64,000 nt of DNA. It comes from Brevibacillus brevis. Lineage in GTDB: Bacteria > Bacillota > Bacilli > Brevibacillales > Brevibacillaceae. Both the position numbers and the translations under genes were made by a program. Location of the stretch: the NCBI RefSeq assembly GCF_900637055.1, contig NZ_LR134338.1, positions 3,234,001 through 3,298,000 of the forward strand. Direction: 5' to 3'. This document shows, piece after piece, positions 22,566 to 30,537 of this stretch. The notes under the pieces were generated by a model, which ran no database searches, had not been told where the DNA came from, and saw only the letters and a program-made list of their open reading frames with translations. Position 1 is the first letter of the stretch. Every line of letters starts with the position of its first letter.

Positions 22566-23042
22566 ATGTCCCCTCCAATTAATTGGCAAACTTTTGTCTA
22601 TCATGAAGTGTGACAATATCATATGATGGCCAAACAAGTGACAGTTAGGATAAACTTCAGCATCAGCAACATTAAGTATAATGGCCGAATGTAACAAATT
22701 ATATGGGGTTTTGTATCTTTATTGTAATTTTCACCCATAACTGTATATCTATGGTCATGAACCGATTTTCACCTTCAAATTCTCTAAGATTTTCCAAAGT
22801 TTCACAATGGGGATAATTCCCTGTTTGTATTAAAATGTATTCAGGAAAAAAGTCTCTTTCCATTTTTTAGGCAAATGGTGAACACTGGTACTCTAACCGA
22901 ATGGATACAGAAAATGATTTCTGAAAATAAAACCATCACATCACAATTTTCATACGGTTAGTTTGCGTATCACCCCTTCATAAAAAATTGTCCAGCGAAG
23001 TCCTCGTTATGTTCTGCATACATATTCTCGCGTAGCTTAAAC
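22566..23042 (-). other. Long structured 5' leader of the tyc operon
   Basis: About 480 nt separate the promoter candidate from tycA with no convincing ORF. The segment holds CTAACCGnATG (22893-22903) and its inverted copy (22951-22961), which could form a long-range stem. Inside lies a second hairpin, CAGAAA-ATGA-TTTCTG (22908-22923). A GGGAATTATCCC-like dyad lies near 22810-22822. An AT-rich stretch (23083-23125), of the kind AbrB binds, lies just upstream of the promoter candidate. AbrB control of tycA is established in the literature; the sites here are inference. Confidence 0.5.
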
Positions 23043-23050
23043 TGTTATTC

Positions 23051-23078
23051 ATTATAGCAGAGAGAAATTTTGTGTACA
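23051..23078 (-). promoter_or_regulatory. Candidate tyc operon promoter (extended -10)
   Basis: On the minus strand TGTACA (23078-23073), a 16-nt spacer and TGC-TATAAT (-10 at 23056-23051) form a sigma-A-like promoter with a TGn extension. It is the best match upstream of tycA. A second TATAAT (22703-22698) lies nearer the gene but has only a weak -35 (TTACAA). Confidence 0.55.
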
Positions 23079-23201
23079 GATAAAAATAGGAATTTTTTGC
23101 TAAAAATGTTTATTTTTAAAAAATCTGTGTCTTTCAATCTGAAAGGACCTTAGACCCATCAAACTGCAAATACGATCTCGTGAACTCACGTTTTCGAGAA
23201 C

Positions 23202-23250
23202 AAAAAAGGCCCACACCTTGTGTTTCCATCCAAAAGTGTGAACCCTTTTA
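23202..23250 (-). terminator. Rho-independent terminator after the AI-2E-family gene
   Basis: In the minus-strand transcript GGTTCACACTT pairs with AAGGTGTGGGCC (G-U pairs and one bulge) and is followed by TTTTTT. It separates the upstream gene from the tyc promoter region. Confidence 0.75.
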
Positions 23251-23292
23251 TTGACAATAAGGCTGAGCTCCTTAGGAGGTTTATGCCCTTGC

Positions 23293-24441
23293 TTACTCTT
23301 TTATCACAATGTTCTTCTCCTGCAATCGCTTGTTCGTAGCACTTCTGACCAGCGTATACACGACGGCAAAAGCAGGAATACCAAGCAACATGCCCATGAT
23401 CCCAAATAGACTTCCGCCCACTAACAAGGCCAGCATGACCCATAAGCCTGCTAATCCGATGGAATTCCCTACGACCTTTGGATAAATAAAGTTACCCTCG
23501 ATTTGTTGCAGAACAAGAATAAATACAACGAACCAAATTGCTTTTACCGGATCAACCATCAAGATGATAAACGCACTGGGAATAGTCCCGATGTAAGCAC
23601 CAAAGATCGGAATAATGCTCGTTACCCCAATGATCACACTCACCAGAAGTGCATATGGCATATGGAACATCCACATGCCGACAAAACAGAGAGAACCAAG
23701 TATCAGTGCCTCGGTGAGCTGACCCGCTATGAAACCACTGAATGCTTTGTTTGTAATTTCACCAATTTCTACAGCTCTGTCCGCCCTCTCTTTTGAGGAG
23801 TAGGCATATATCAGTTTTTTGGCGATCATCGTTAACTTTTCCTTACTGAGTAACAAGTAGACGGACAGCATCAGGCCCATGATAATATCGATAAAGCTGA
23901 TCGTAAACATTTTCGTGAATTCCAAAATCACCGGAATGGAAGTCAGGAAAAACTGTCCAAACTTGGTCAGACTATCGTTCCACTTCTCCACGAGTGTATT
24001 CCACAGATCGCCAGACAAATGAAACTTCGCTGCGATACCATCCACGAAAGCCTTCCATGATTCCATATCATTCGGCAGACTGAAGGCAAGCACGGAAATA
24101 CTCGAGATCAACTGAGGAACAATAAACCACATCAAAAATGTCAAAAATACCAAAACAGTTGCTAAAGTTAACAAAATAGAAAATGGACGTCTCACTCTCA
24201 ACCAGATTCGATTGTTTCTCCGGTTGATGGGAGCAAATACTCTCTCTTCATAAAATCTCAATAAAATGTTTAGAATGTAGGCGATGGCGATCCCATAAAT
24301 GACAGGATCTAATAAATCAAACATGTTAAAGACGAACAACTTGACAGCCGTAAAATTCCAGAACAGAACAAACAAAAGTACGGTGTAAGTCGCGATCATG
24401 ATGTATTTCTTCATATCTGGCCAGTTTAACCTATCCATCAT
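23293..24441 (-). CDS. AI-2E family (UPF0118) membrane transporter
   Basis: This 382-residue polytopic membrane protein belongs to the AI-2E/PerM-type exporter family. It has paired N-terminal hydrophobic segments (about 13-60 and 85-110), a soluble stretch around 120-165, and a C-terminal cluster of helices containing the family's G-x-x-P-I-x-G-x-Y-x-G pattern (SIIPIFGAYIGTIPSAFI). The substrate is unknown; members have been linked to AI-2, Na+/H+ exchange or small-molecule export. TAGGAG lies 11 nt upstream of the double ATG. It is a single gene closed by its own terminator and unlikely to be cotranscribed with tycA, although the two share orientation. Confidence 0.85.
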   Translation of the reverse strand: MMDRLNWPDMKKYIMIATYTVLLFVLFWNFTAVKLFVFNMFDLLDPVIYGIAIAYILNILLRFYEERVFAPINRRNNRIWLRVRRPFSILLTLATVLVFLTFLMWFIVPQLISSISVLAFSLPNDMESWKAFVDGIAAKFHLSGDLWNTLVEKWNDSLTKFGQFFLTSIPVILEFTKMFTISFIDIIMGLMLSVYLLLSKEKLTMIAKKLIYAYSSKERADRAVEIGEITNKAFSGFIAGQLTEALILGSLCFVGMWMFHMPYALLVSVIIGVTSIIPIFGAYIGTIPSAFIILMVDPVKAIWFVVFILVLQQIEGNFIYPKVVGNSIGLAGLWVMLALLVGGSLFGIMGMLLGIPAFAVVYTLVRSATNKRLQEKNIVIKE

Positions 24442-24573
24442 TCTCTTACAGACTCCTAACGATTGTGTTTTCTAAGGTGACAGGCTTATCCATAACTTTT
24501 TTCTATTATATCTTGAATACCCTTCAAAAACCAAAATCGAAAAATAAAACATCATTAAGACTGCATGGAAACG

Positions 24574-24600
24574 AAAAAACACCCATGCGCGGGTGTTTTG
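24574..24600 (-). terminator. Terminator downstream of the DinB-like gene
   Basis: AACACCC and GGGTGTT form a stem around GCGCAT, followed on the minus strand by TTTTTTCG. The plus strand also ends in a T-run, so it may act in both directions. Confidence 0.75.
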
Positions 24601-24605
24601 TTATG

Positions 24606-25082
24606 TCATGTTTTGCTTGTACGCAACTTGTACGCAGCACGTACCCGTTCGATCTGGGCAAGATGGGCGCGAACGTGCTCAACCCGATATTCGAGCAACT
24701 CTTTAAAGGTGAACCGCCCTGCATCTGCATAAACCCCTACACGCTCATATTGATCGCGGGTTAATGTCTCCAGAATCGGTTGCATGCTACAGCGGAGCAT
24801 TTGGAATAAGAGTAGGTACTGCTCGCGGTCCAACAGATCGTATGCCAAGTTATTCACCCAAGCAAGCTGATCAAACGAGATCAAGAGTGGCTCTTCTTCT
24901 GCCAAAACTTTTTTCAACCGATGTGTAGACAAAATTTCCGAATCCGTTACATGGATAAGGATTTGATGAATACTCCATTTGTCTGGTGCCGGCTTGAAGC
25001 GAAGCTCTTCCTCGCTTAAGCCTTCGATTGCTTCTCGAAGCATGTTGTATCCACGTGCGTACTCTTCCATCAATGCTTCCAC
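24606..25082 (-). CDS. DinB-superfamily protein
   Basis: A 158-residue four-helix-bundle protein of the DinB/YfiT superfamily, whose members are putative metal-dependent enzymes, often thiol transferases. Family hallmarks are WSIHQILIHVTDSE and the C-terminal HVRAHLAQIERVR, which carry the histidines that usually bind metal. The frame is open to 25139, but AAGGAGGGG six nt before the GTG at 25082 (KVEALMEEY region) makes that the likely start; a TTG and an ATG follow within four codons. It is the last gene of a marR-MFS-dinB group. Confidence 0.8.
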   Translation of the reverse strand: MEALMEEYARGYNMLREAIEGLSEEELRFKPAPDKWSIHQILIHVTDSEILSTHRLKKVLAEEEPLLISFDQLAWVNNLAYDLLDREQYLLLFQMLRCSMQPILETLTRDQYERVGVYADAGRFTFKELLEYRVEHVRAHLAQIERVRAAYKLRTSKT

Positions 25083-25145
25083 CTTTGTCCCCTCCTTGAC
25101 TATACAGATGCTTTCCTGTGATGACGAAACGTTTTTCACATGAAT

Positions 25146-26309
25146 TTAAGCTGCACGTATCAATTCCCGATCTCGTTTGCCGTGTAGCCAGTGATAAAGT
25201 GGGATACTGAAAAGGATGAAGGCAACCATCCCGATGAAAATTGTCCGGTATCCTGTATACGGTACGATAAATCCGAGCAGATAAGGCCCGATTCCTAAAC
25301 CTAGATCATACAAAATGTAGTAAGTTGAGGTTGCTAATCCAAAGCGATGCGGAGCTGTCACCTTCACAGCTACCGTTTGGGCAATGGAGTTAAAGTTACC
25401 GAAGCCCACTCCAATCAATGCGGCAGATAGCAGCAACATCCAAGAAGTTGAGGCTTGACTGAATAAAAGCATCCCGAGAGCAAATAGCACCAGGCTGGGG
25501 TATGTCACGATGTTCGCCCCTCTTGCGTCCATTAGTTTTCCTGAGAATGGTCGCGAGAGGATAATGACAATGGCATACACCAAGAAGAAATAACTGGATG
25601 CTGAGGAGAGATTCATTTCTTCCGCATAAAACGATAGAAATGACAAGACACCTGAATAGCTGAAGCCGATTAATAAAGCAATGAATGAAATCGGCAATGC
25701 TTTCGGTTCGATGAATTTCGAAAGCACAGAACCTTTTGCTTCCTCTTTCACACTCACGGAAGGAAGTGGAATATTGATTTTTGCCATGGCATAAAACATC
25801 AAACAAATCAGGGAAAACACGACATTCATCGTAAAGATCCAGGTGAAACCATCTTCAAGCCGCAATAAAATCATGCCGAGAAAAGGTCCAATCGCAGTGG
25901 CTAAAATCGCACTTAAACTATAATAGCCAATCCCCTCACCCTTGCGAGACGCTGGCAGGATTTGGGCAATAATGGTACCTGTTGCTGTACTGGCAATACC
26001 AACGGCAATCCCTTGCAGTAATCGATTTACCAGTAGCAAAGTAATATGGACAGCAAAAAATCCTAACCCAATCCAAAGCGTTTTTTTCGTACCAATATGA
26101 CTAATGGCTCTACCAGTGAGCAGTCGGCCAATCAAAGCTCCAATGATAAAGATACTGGAAACCAATCCGGCTGAACTGGTTGAAGCGTGAAATTCAGTTT
26201 TAGCATACGATGCAATCGTTACCATTAGCAAGAAAAACATGAGTGTCAAAAGAAAATTGATGAAAGAAACAATGACGAACTCTTTTGTCCAAAGCCTATC
26301 CTTTTTCAC
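25146..26309 (-). CDS. MFS efflux transporter (12-TM drug transporter type)
   Basis: This 387-residue major facilitator has about 12 hydrophobic segments. The loop 2-3 signature appears as GALIGRLLTGRAISHIGTK and a motif-C-like stretch follows (TATGTIIAQILPASRKGEG). It resembles Bacillus YwoG/YfkF-type drug efflux proteins; the substrate is unknown. The GTG start is preceded by AGAGGG, which overlaps the stop codon of the marR remnant, so the two are translationally coupled. In similar operons a MarR repressor controls the pump; here that repressor appears frameshifted, so expression may be constitutive. Confidence 0.85.
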   Translation of the reverse strand: MKKDRLWTKEFVIVSFINFLLTLMFFLLMVTIASYAKTEFHASTSSAGLVSSIFIIGALIGRLLTGRAISHIGTKKTLWIGLGFFAVHITLLLVNRLLQGIAVGIASTATGTIIAQILPASRKGEGIGYYSLSAILATAIGPFLGMILLRLEDGFTWIFTMNVVFSLICLMFYAMAKINIPLPSVSVKEEAKGSVLSKFIEPKALPISFIALLIGFSYSGVLSFLSFYAEEMNLSSASSYFFLVYAIVIILSRPFSGKLMDARGANIVTYPSLVLFALGMLLFSQASTSWMLLLSAALIGVGFGNFNSIAQTVAVKVTAPHRFGLATSTYYILYDLGLGIGPYLLGFIVPYTGYRTIFIGMVAFILFSIPLYHWLHGKRDRELIRAA

Positions 26310-26312
26310 TGC

Positions 26313-26705
26313 TTACCCTCTTCTCTTTAGGTTCATGATTAGTTTTTCTAGTACTGTGGCTGCTGCGTCTCTTTCTTCTTGTGAGATGCCCTCCATTAAT
26401 TCTTCCAAGAACGGATCGGTCGTTTCCATAATCGTCTTATGCAGCGCTTCACCTTTCTCTGACAAATACATAATTTTTTGCCGTTTGTCTGCACCTGATG
26501 AAATCGAAATCATATCACGCGCAGCTAATTTTTGCGCAATCGGGGTAATAGCCGGCTTCTCTACTTGCCAATAATCGGCGACGTCGCTAAAAGTAGCAGG
26601 ACCGTTATTTTTGAGATACCGAATTAACGCCCATTGCGTGTTTTTCTTGCTGCTTGAGAAGGTCTAAAATCTTATGGGTTACCTTGTGGCTTTTTCCGCG
26701 CCCAT
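26313..26705 (-). pseudogene. MarR-family regulator with a frameshift
   Basis: Two frames together give a complete MarR protein of about 130 residues. The 5' frame from ATG 26705 reads MGAEKSHKVTHKILDLLKQQ. The 3' frame reads TQWALIRYLKNNG, then the recognition region VADYWQVEKPAITPIAQKLAARD and the wing DKRQKI. The frames part at a run of five A (plus strand T 26641-26645); removing one A joins them as QQENTQWALIRYL. This is either a real inactivating frameshift or a homopolymer read error. The gene directly precedes the MFS gene it presumably regulates and is divergent from the gene at 26744, only 38 nt away. Confidence 0.8.
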
Positions 26706-26743
26706 TCGTCTAACCTATATCATCAATACAAAAGGAGAAAAAC

Positions 26744-28858
26744 ATGCTGGTAAAAAGGTTTTTCGCTATTCACTTCTTATTATTGCTTTTCTTCGTACTT
26801 TATTTTCCAATACCTACGCTTGCAAAGGAATCCTCCATTCAAAATCCGTATTATGTGTTTAGCTGGGATGAGGCAGGCAATGTCCGCATTACCGATTTGG
26901 GAAAAAACGAAATTCTCTCTTCCATTCAGTACCAAGCGGAATATGGCACGATCTACAATGCACTAACTCCTTCCCTTCCGAAAGGAACCAATCAAATATC
27001 GTTGGATCAAAGTCCACCATTTCAACCAGGGGCGGCCATCGAGATTCGCTCCGAATCGTTTGGCGGCAGAATGAATGCTCCGCTTGTCCATCAGGCTAAA
27101 GTGACTGCCGTCCGTGGAAATGTCGTTTATTTCTCTCCTGCTACGACGAAAGTCATTGACCGGAACATATTTATCAAAAGGGCCAGCCAATGGGTTCGCA
27201 AATGGGATGACGTAAAGGTGGAACAACAGGAGACGGCTACTGGCAGCACAGTTATCGTCACCGGTCAAACTCCGATTTCAATAGTTACAGCACAATATGA
27301 ATTGCAAAAAAATAGCCCTGCCATCGATGTCACCGTAAAAACCCGCTACAAGCGGGAGGCAAAGGTTTTTCGAGAGGCGTTCACCTTGCAATTCAAGCCA
27401 AAAGTAACAGAGGTATACCGGAAGAACCGGAAAGTGGACACACAAAAATTCCAAGCTTCTTACTGGCTCGATCACCAAGGTGCGAAATTTGGTCATGGGA
27501 AGCAAGCAGCTTTTTTATACCATACCCCCAACGTATCGTCACTTGAATTGAATACGACGCAAAAACAGCTCATCGTGAATCTGGATCACATGAACGATCA
27601 CAGATACGTGCAGCAAGGCTCTACGAATCAAGTCGGAAAAGTCCGACACGCTTCCGAATATCGTGCAAACGATGAACGGACGAATTCCTTCTCGCTGGTA
27701 GTTGGGTATCAACCGAAGCTCATGCCGCGATTTATGAGTCAGCCTTCTGGTTTTTTGGCGACGCACGTATGGACAGAGCATGCTGACGAGCAGACGATAC
27801 AATCGAATCGGGCTGTTTATTTCGGGTCCGAGAAAATTACATCGTCGGCACAAGCGACAGGCGGTTTTGTCAAACACCGGATTCCGGTTACGAAAAGCGT
27901 GTTTTACTCGAATCCGTATTTTCAAGCGAAATCGCCTGTCAATGTCGCCATTCAGCAAAGCCCTGAATTTTTGCAGTTTCTGGATGATCTGAATCGGAAC
28001 GGTAATGATATCGGTCTACATACCCTCTATCCATACGAAATAAGGCACTACCAAAAAACGACGGAAGATGCCTTGCAGGTAATGAAAGATCACTTCCAGA
28101 GCAGTACATGGATTGACCATGGGTATCTGAAGTCCAGCTTTGCGTTTAACGCGCTCGACATCCACACTGCGAATTACTTGGCGCATCAATGGAAAAAATA
28201 CGGCACATCGTATTTTTGGCACTACAGTTCAGAAGATATCGCCAATCCAAACAATGGCCTTGATTTGTACCAAACCCAAAGAGGCGACGCTCTGCGCACC
28301 CCTCTCTATTGGTCGCATCCGACAGTCACCGGCCCGTTTTATTCATGGTCGGCTGCCACCATTCCGGAAGATACACTGTATCTGTATCGAGAACAAAATC
28401 TCCAGCAGCTCATTCAAAATCGTGGGGTTTTTATCAACCATACCTACTTGGCAAGAATTCCGTCCAATAAGAAAGGCGGGAAATTTGTCATTCGGGATGC
28501 CAAAGGAAACTGGATCATTCATCCTGAATTTGACCGCTTGTTGAAGCGAATGGACACGCTGCGCGATCAAGGCAAATTGCATTTGACAACCGTACGTGAA
28601 ATCATGGATTATTGGCTCGCCCTCTCTCAAGTCAGAATGGAATATGCACCAAACGGCTCTATTGTTCTGCACAATGATGGCAAGCGCAAGATTTCTGGTC
28701 TTTCCATGGCGACAAAAGCTACGGAAGTCTATGTGAATGGGGTGAAGCCGTCGCAAAAGAAATCAGACGGCGATCTTATCTTTTGGTTCGATCTGGAGCC
28801 GAATGCAGTTGCTGTTATTGCTGCGAACAAAGTGGATAGTATGGCACTCCCGAAATAA
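26744..28858 (+). CDS. Secreted protein with a NodB/polysaccharide-deacetylase-like C-terminal half
   Basis: A 704-residue exported protein with a signal peptide (KRFF, hydrophobic core, cut near TLA-KE at residue 27). Residues about 30-330 look beta-rich and I do not recognise them. From about 340 the order of motifs imitates a NodB deacetylase: HVWTEHADEQT (near 342, where D-D/H-rich motif 1 would be), GNDIGLHTLYP (near 420, like the H-T/S-x-x-H motif) and TWIDHGY (near 455, like the R-x-P-Y motif). The canonical metal residues are not all in place, so activity is uncertain. The start has AAAGGAG at good spacing. A bidirectional terminator follows. Function is unknown; cell-envelope polysaccharide handling is an inference. 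Confidence 0.6.
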   Translation: MLVKRFFAIHFLLLLFFVLYFPIPTLAKESSIQNPYYVFSWDEAGNVRITDLGKNEILSSIQYQAEYGTIYNALTPSLPKGTNQISLDQSPPFQPGAAIEIRSESFGGRMNAPLVHQAKVTAVRGNVVYFSPATTKVIDRNIFIKRASQWVRKWDDVKVEQQETATGSTVIVTGQTPISIVTAQYELQKNSPAIDVTVKTRYKREAKVFREAFTLQFKPKVTEVYRKNRKVDTQKFQASYWLDHQGAKFGHGKQAAFLYHTPNVSSLELNTTQKQLIVNLDHMNDHRYVQQGSTNQVGKVRHASEYRANDERTNSFSLVVGYQPKLMPRFMSQPSGFLATHVWTEHADEQTIQSNRAVYFGSEKITSSAQATGGFVKHRIPVTKSVFYSNPYFQAKSPVNVAIQQSPEFLQFLDDLNRNGNDIGLHTLYPYEIRHYQKTTEDALQVMKDHFQSSTWIDHGYLKSSFAFNALDIHTANYLAHQWKKYGTSYFWHYSSEDIANPNNGLDLYQTQRGDALRTPLYWSHPTVTGPFYSWSAATIPEDTLYLYREQNLQQLIQNRGVFINHTYLARIPSNKKGGKFVIRDAKGNWIIHPEFDRLLKRMDTLRDQGKLHLTTVREIMDYWLALSQVRMEYAPNGSIVLHNDGKRKISGLSMATKATEVYVNGVKPSQKKSDGDLIFWFDLEPNAVAVIAANKVDSMALPK

Positions 28859-28864
28859 AATTAA

Positions 28865-28893
28865 AAGCTTCCCTAGCGGTTCTAGGGAAGCTT
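28865..28893. terminator. Bidirectional terminator between the NodB-like gene and tyrS
   Basis: AAGCTTCCCTAG and its perfect 12-bp complement surround a five-base loop, with T-rich flanks in both directions, between two convergent genes. Confidence 0.85.
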
Positions 28894-28906
28894 CTTATTT
28901 CTTCAT

Positions 28907-30175
28907 CTATTGAGACAATTTTACCAAGCTGTAGTTTTTCTTGCCTTTGCGGATAATGATGAAGCGACCGCCGATAGCGAGACTTGGCGTTACTTCCAGT
29001 TCCAGATCGGTAACGCGCTCGCCATTCATGGAGATAGCCCCTTTTGTAATATCCTCACGTGCTTGACGCTTGGATGGCTCAATGCCAATCTCAACGAGCC
29101 AGTCGACAATGTTCTTCGTTTCGAGGGTAGATTCGAACGTCGGCATTTCTTTGAACCCTTGCTCGATCTCATCTGCCGACAGCGATTTAATATCACCAGT
29201 AAACAAAGCAGCTGTAATGCGTTTCGCCTGCTCCAGCAATTCCTCGCCGTGCACAAATCTCGTCATTTCCTCAGCCAGCGCTTTTTGCGCCTCGCGTTTA
29301 TGTGGCTCAGTCTGTACTTTTTCAGCCAGTTCTTCGATTTGCTCTTTGGAGAGGAACGTAAAGTATTTCAAGTATTTCACAACATCGCGGTCGTCGGTAT
29401 TCGCCCAGAATTGGTAGAATTCGAATGGTGTTGTCTTGTTTGGATCGAGCCAGATGGCTCCTCCTGCTGTCTTCCCGAATTTCGTTCCATCTGCCTTCAG
29501 CATCAGAGGAATCGTGAGACCGAATGCTTTTGCTTCTGGCCCTTCTTTTTTGCGAATCAGATCGAGACCGCTCGTAATGTTGCCCCATTGGTCGGAACCG
29601 CCGATTTGCAGCTGAACATCTTCATGTTTGTACAGATGCAGGTAATCCAGCGATTGCAGAATTTGATAGGAAAACTCCGTAAACGAAATGCCGCTTTCCA
29701 GTCTGCTCGACACGACATCCTTGGCAAGCATCGTATTGATGCTGAAGTTTTTCCCGTAATCCCGCAAAAATTCAATGACATTGATTTTGTGCGTCCAGTC
29801 GTAGTTGTTCACCAAACGGATTTGGTTGTCTCCTTCTGTAATGAACAGCTTTTTCATCTGTGCAGTGAGTTTTTCGACATTCTCCTGTATTTGTTCCAGT
29901 GTTTGCAAAGAGCGCTCAGATTGACGGCCGCTCGGATCGCCAATTGTACCTGTTGCACCACCGATCAAAATGACCGGACGATGACCAGCGAGCTGGAAGC
30001 GTTTCAGTACCATGAAAGGAATCAAGTGACCGATATGCATGCTGTCACCTGTTGGATCTACACCACAATATAACGAGACTGCTTTTTCATTCGTTAATTC
30101 TCGCAGCCCTTCTGCATCTGTTTGCTGATTGACGGCTTCGCGCCATTCGAGTTCGTCGATAATATTCACTGCCAT
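28907..30175 (-). CDS. tyrS: Tyrosyl-tRNA synthetase
   Basis: A 422-residue class I synthetase that charges tRNA-Tyr. It has the YCGVDPTGDSMHIGH nucleotide-binding HIGH motif, the Tyr-binding region GGSDQWGNI, the KMSKS equivalent KFGKT, and a C-terminal S4 RNA-binding domain (SKRQAREDITKGAISMNG). The frame is open 20 codons upstream, but ATG 30175 (MAVNIIDEL) has AAGGAG at correct spacing. It is preceded by a complete T-box leader with a Tyr specifier codon, so expression should rise when tRNA-Tyr is uncharged. The HIGH/KFGKT form and length fit the TyrS type of Gram-positive bacteria. Confidence 0.97.
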   Translation of the reverse strand: MAVNIIDELEWREAVNQQTDAEGLRELTNEKAVSLYCGVDPTGDSMHIGHLIPFMVLKRFQLAGHRPVILIGGATGTIGDPSGRQSERSLQTLEQIQENVEKLTAQMKKLFITEGDNQIRLVNNYDWTHKINVIEFLRDYGKNFSINTMLAKDVVSSRLESGISFTEFSYQILQSLDYLHLYKHEDVQLQIGGSDQWGNITSGLDLIRKKEGPEAKAFGLTIPLMLKADGTKFGKTAGGAIWLDPNKTTPFEFYQFWANTDDRDVVKYLKYFTFLSKEQIEELAEKVQTEPHKREAQKALAEEMTRFVHGEELLEQAKRITAALFTGDIKSLSADEIEQGFKEMPTFESTLETKNIVDWLVEIGIEPSKRQAREDITKGAISMNGERVTDLELEVTPSLAIGGRFIIIRKGKKNYSLVKLSQ

Positions 30176-30204
30176 ACACTCCTTCAATCTCCTATGGTAA
30201 AAAA

Positions 30205-30472
30205 CAAAAAATCGCCCCTTGTCTATTGTAGACATAGGGACGATTGAATAACCGTGTTACCACCCATCTTGCACCAATGGACCCAAGCGTTAGCGCAGGC
30301 CATTCATGCCACTCGTAGCGAGTTATCGTTCGCGATTCCGCTCGGCATTACCCGAGATACTCCAGAGTGTAATTCGCTCGCTTATTGTGTACCGGGTTCC
30401 ATCAACCCCCGGCTTTCTAGAACAGGGAATAAGCTGCTACTGGGCTCTTTCAACGTATGTTTCATATGAAAT
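30205..30472 (-). promoter_or_regulatory. T-box riboswitch (Tyr) upstream of tyrS
   Basis: The minus-strand leader has the AGAAAGCCGGGGGTTGAT... apical-loop type segment of Stem I, a specifier TAC at 30371-30369 within GAATTACACTCTGGAG, the T-box sequence GGGTGGTAACACGG (around 30265-30252), and a terminator (arms around 30211-30221 and 30236-30246) running into TTTTTTG. All elements of a transcription-terminating T-box are present and the codon matches the downstream tyrS. Confidence 0.93.
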
Positions 30473-30479
30473 TAAAGTC

Positions 30480-30508
30480 AGTATATTGAATTCAAATAGC
30501 AATGTCAA
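30480..30508 (-). promoter_or_regulatory. tyrS promoter
   Basis: TTGACA (30508-30503), a 17-nt spacer and TATACT (30485-30480) on the minus strand, just upstream of the T-box leader. This is a near-consensus sigma-A promoter. Confidence 0.85.
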
Positions 30509-30537
30509 CCATGTAGCAATGATTCCGCCACGATCCC

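Noticed and set aside
22566..22697. N-terminal extension of TycA (44 codons)
   Set aside because: No ribosome site at 22697, while GGAGGGG directly precedes ATG 22565; known TycA begins [14 protein letters not shown].
23165..23200. TCTCG...CGAGA hairpin as a second terminator
   Set aside because: Short stem without a T-run in either direction; the stronger terminator at 23202-23250 already explains termination.
28910..30073. 387-residue plus-strand open frame
   Set aside because: It is the complement of tyrS, rich in Cys and Phe as expected of antisense translation; tyrS carries HIGH and KFGKT motifs.
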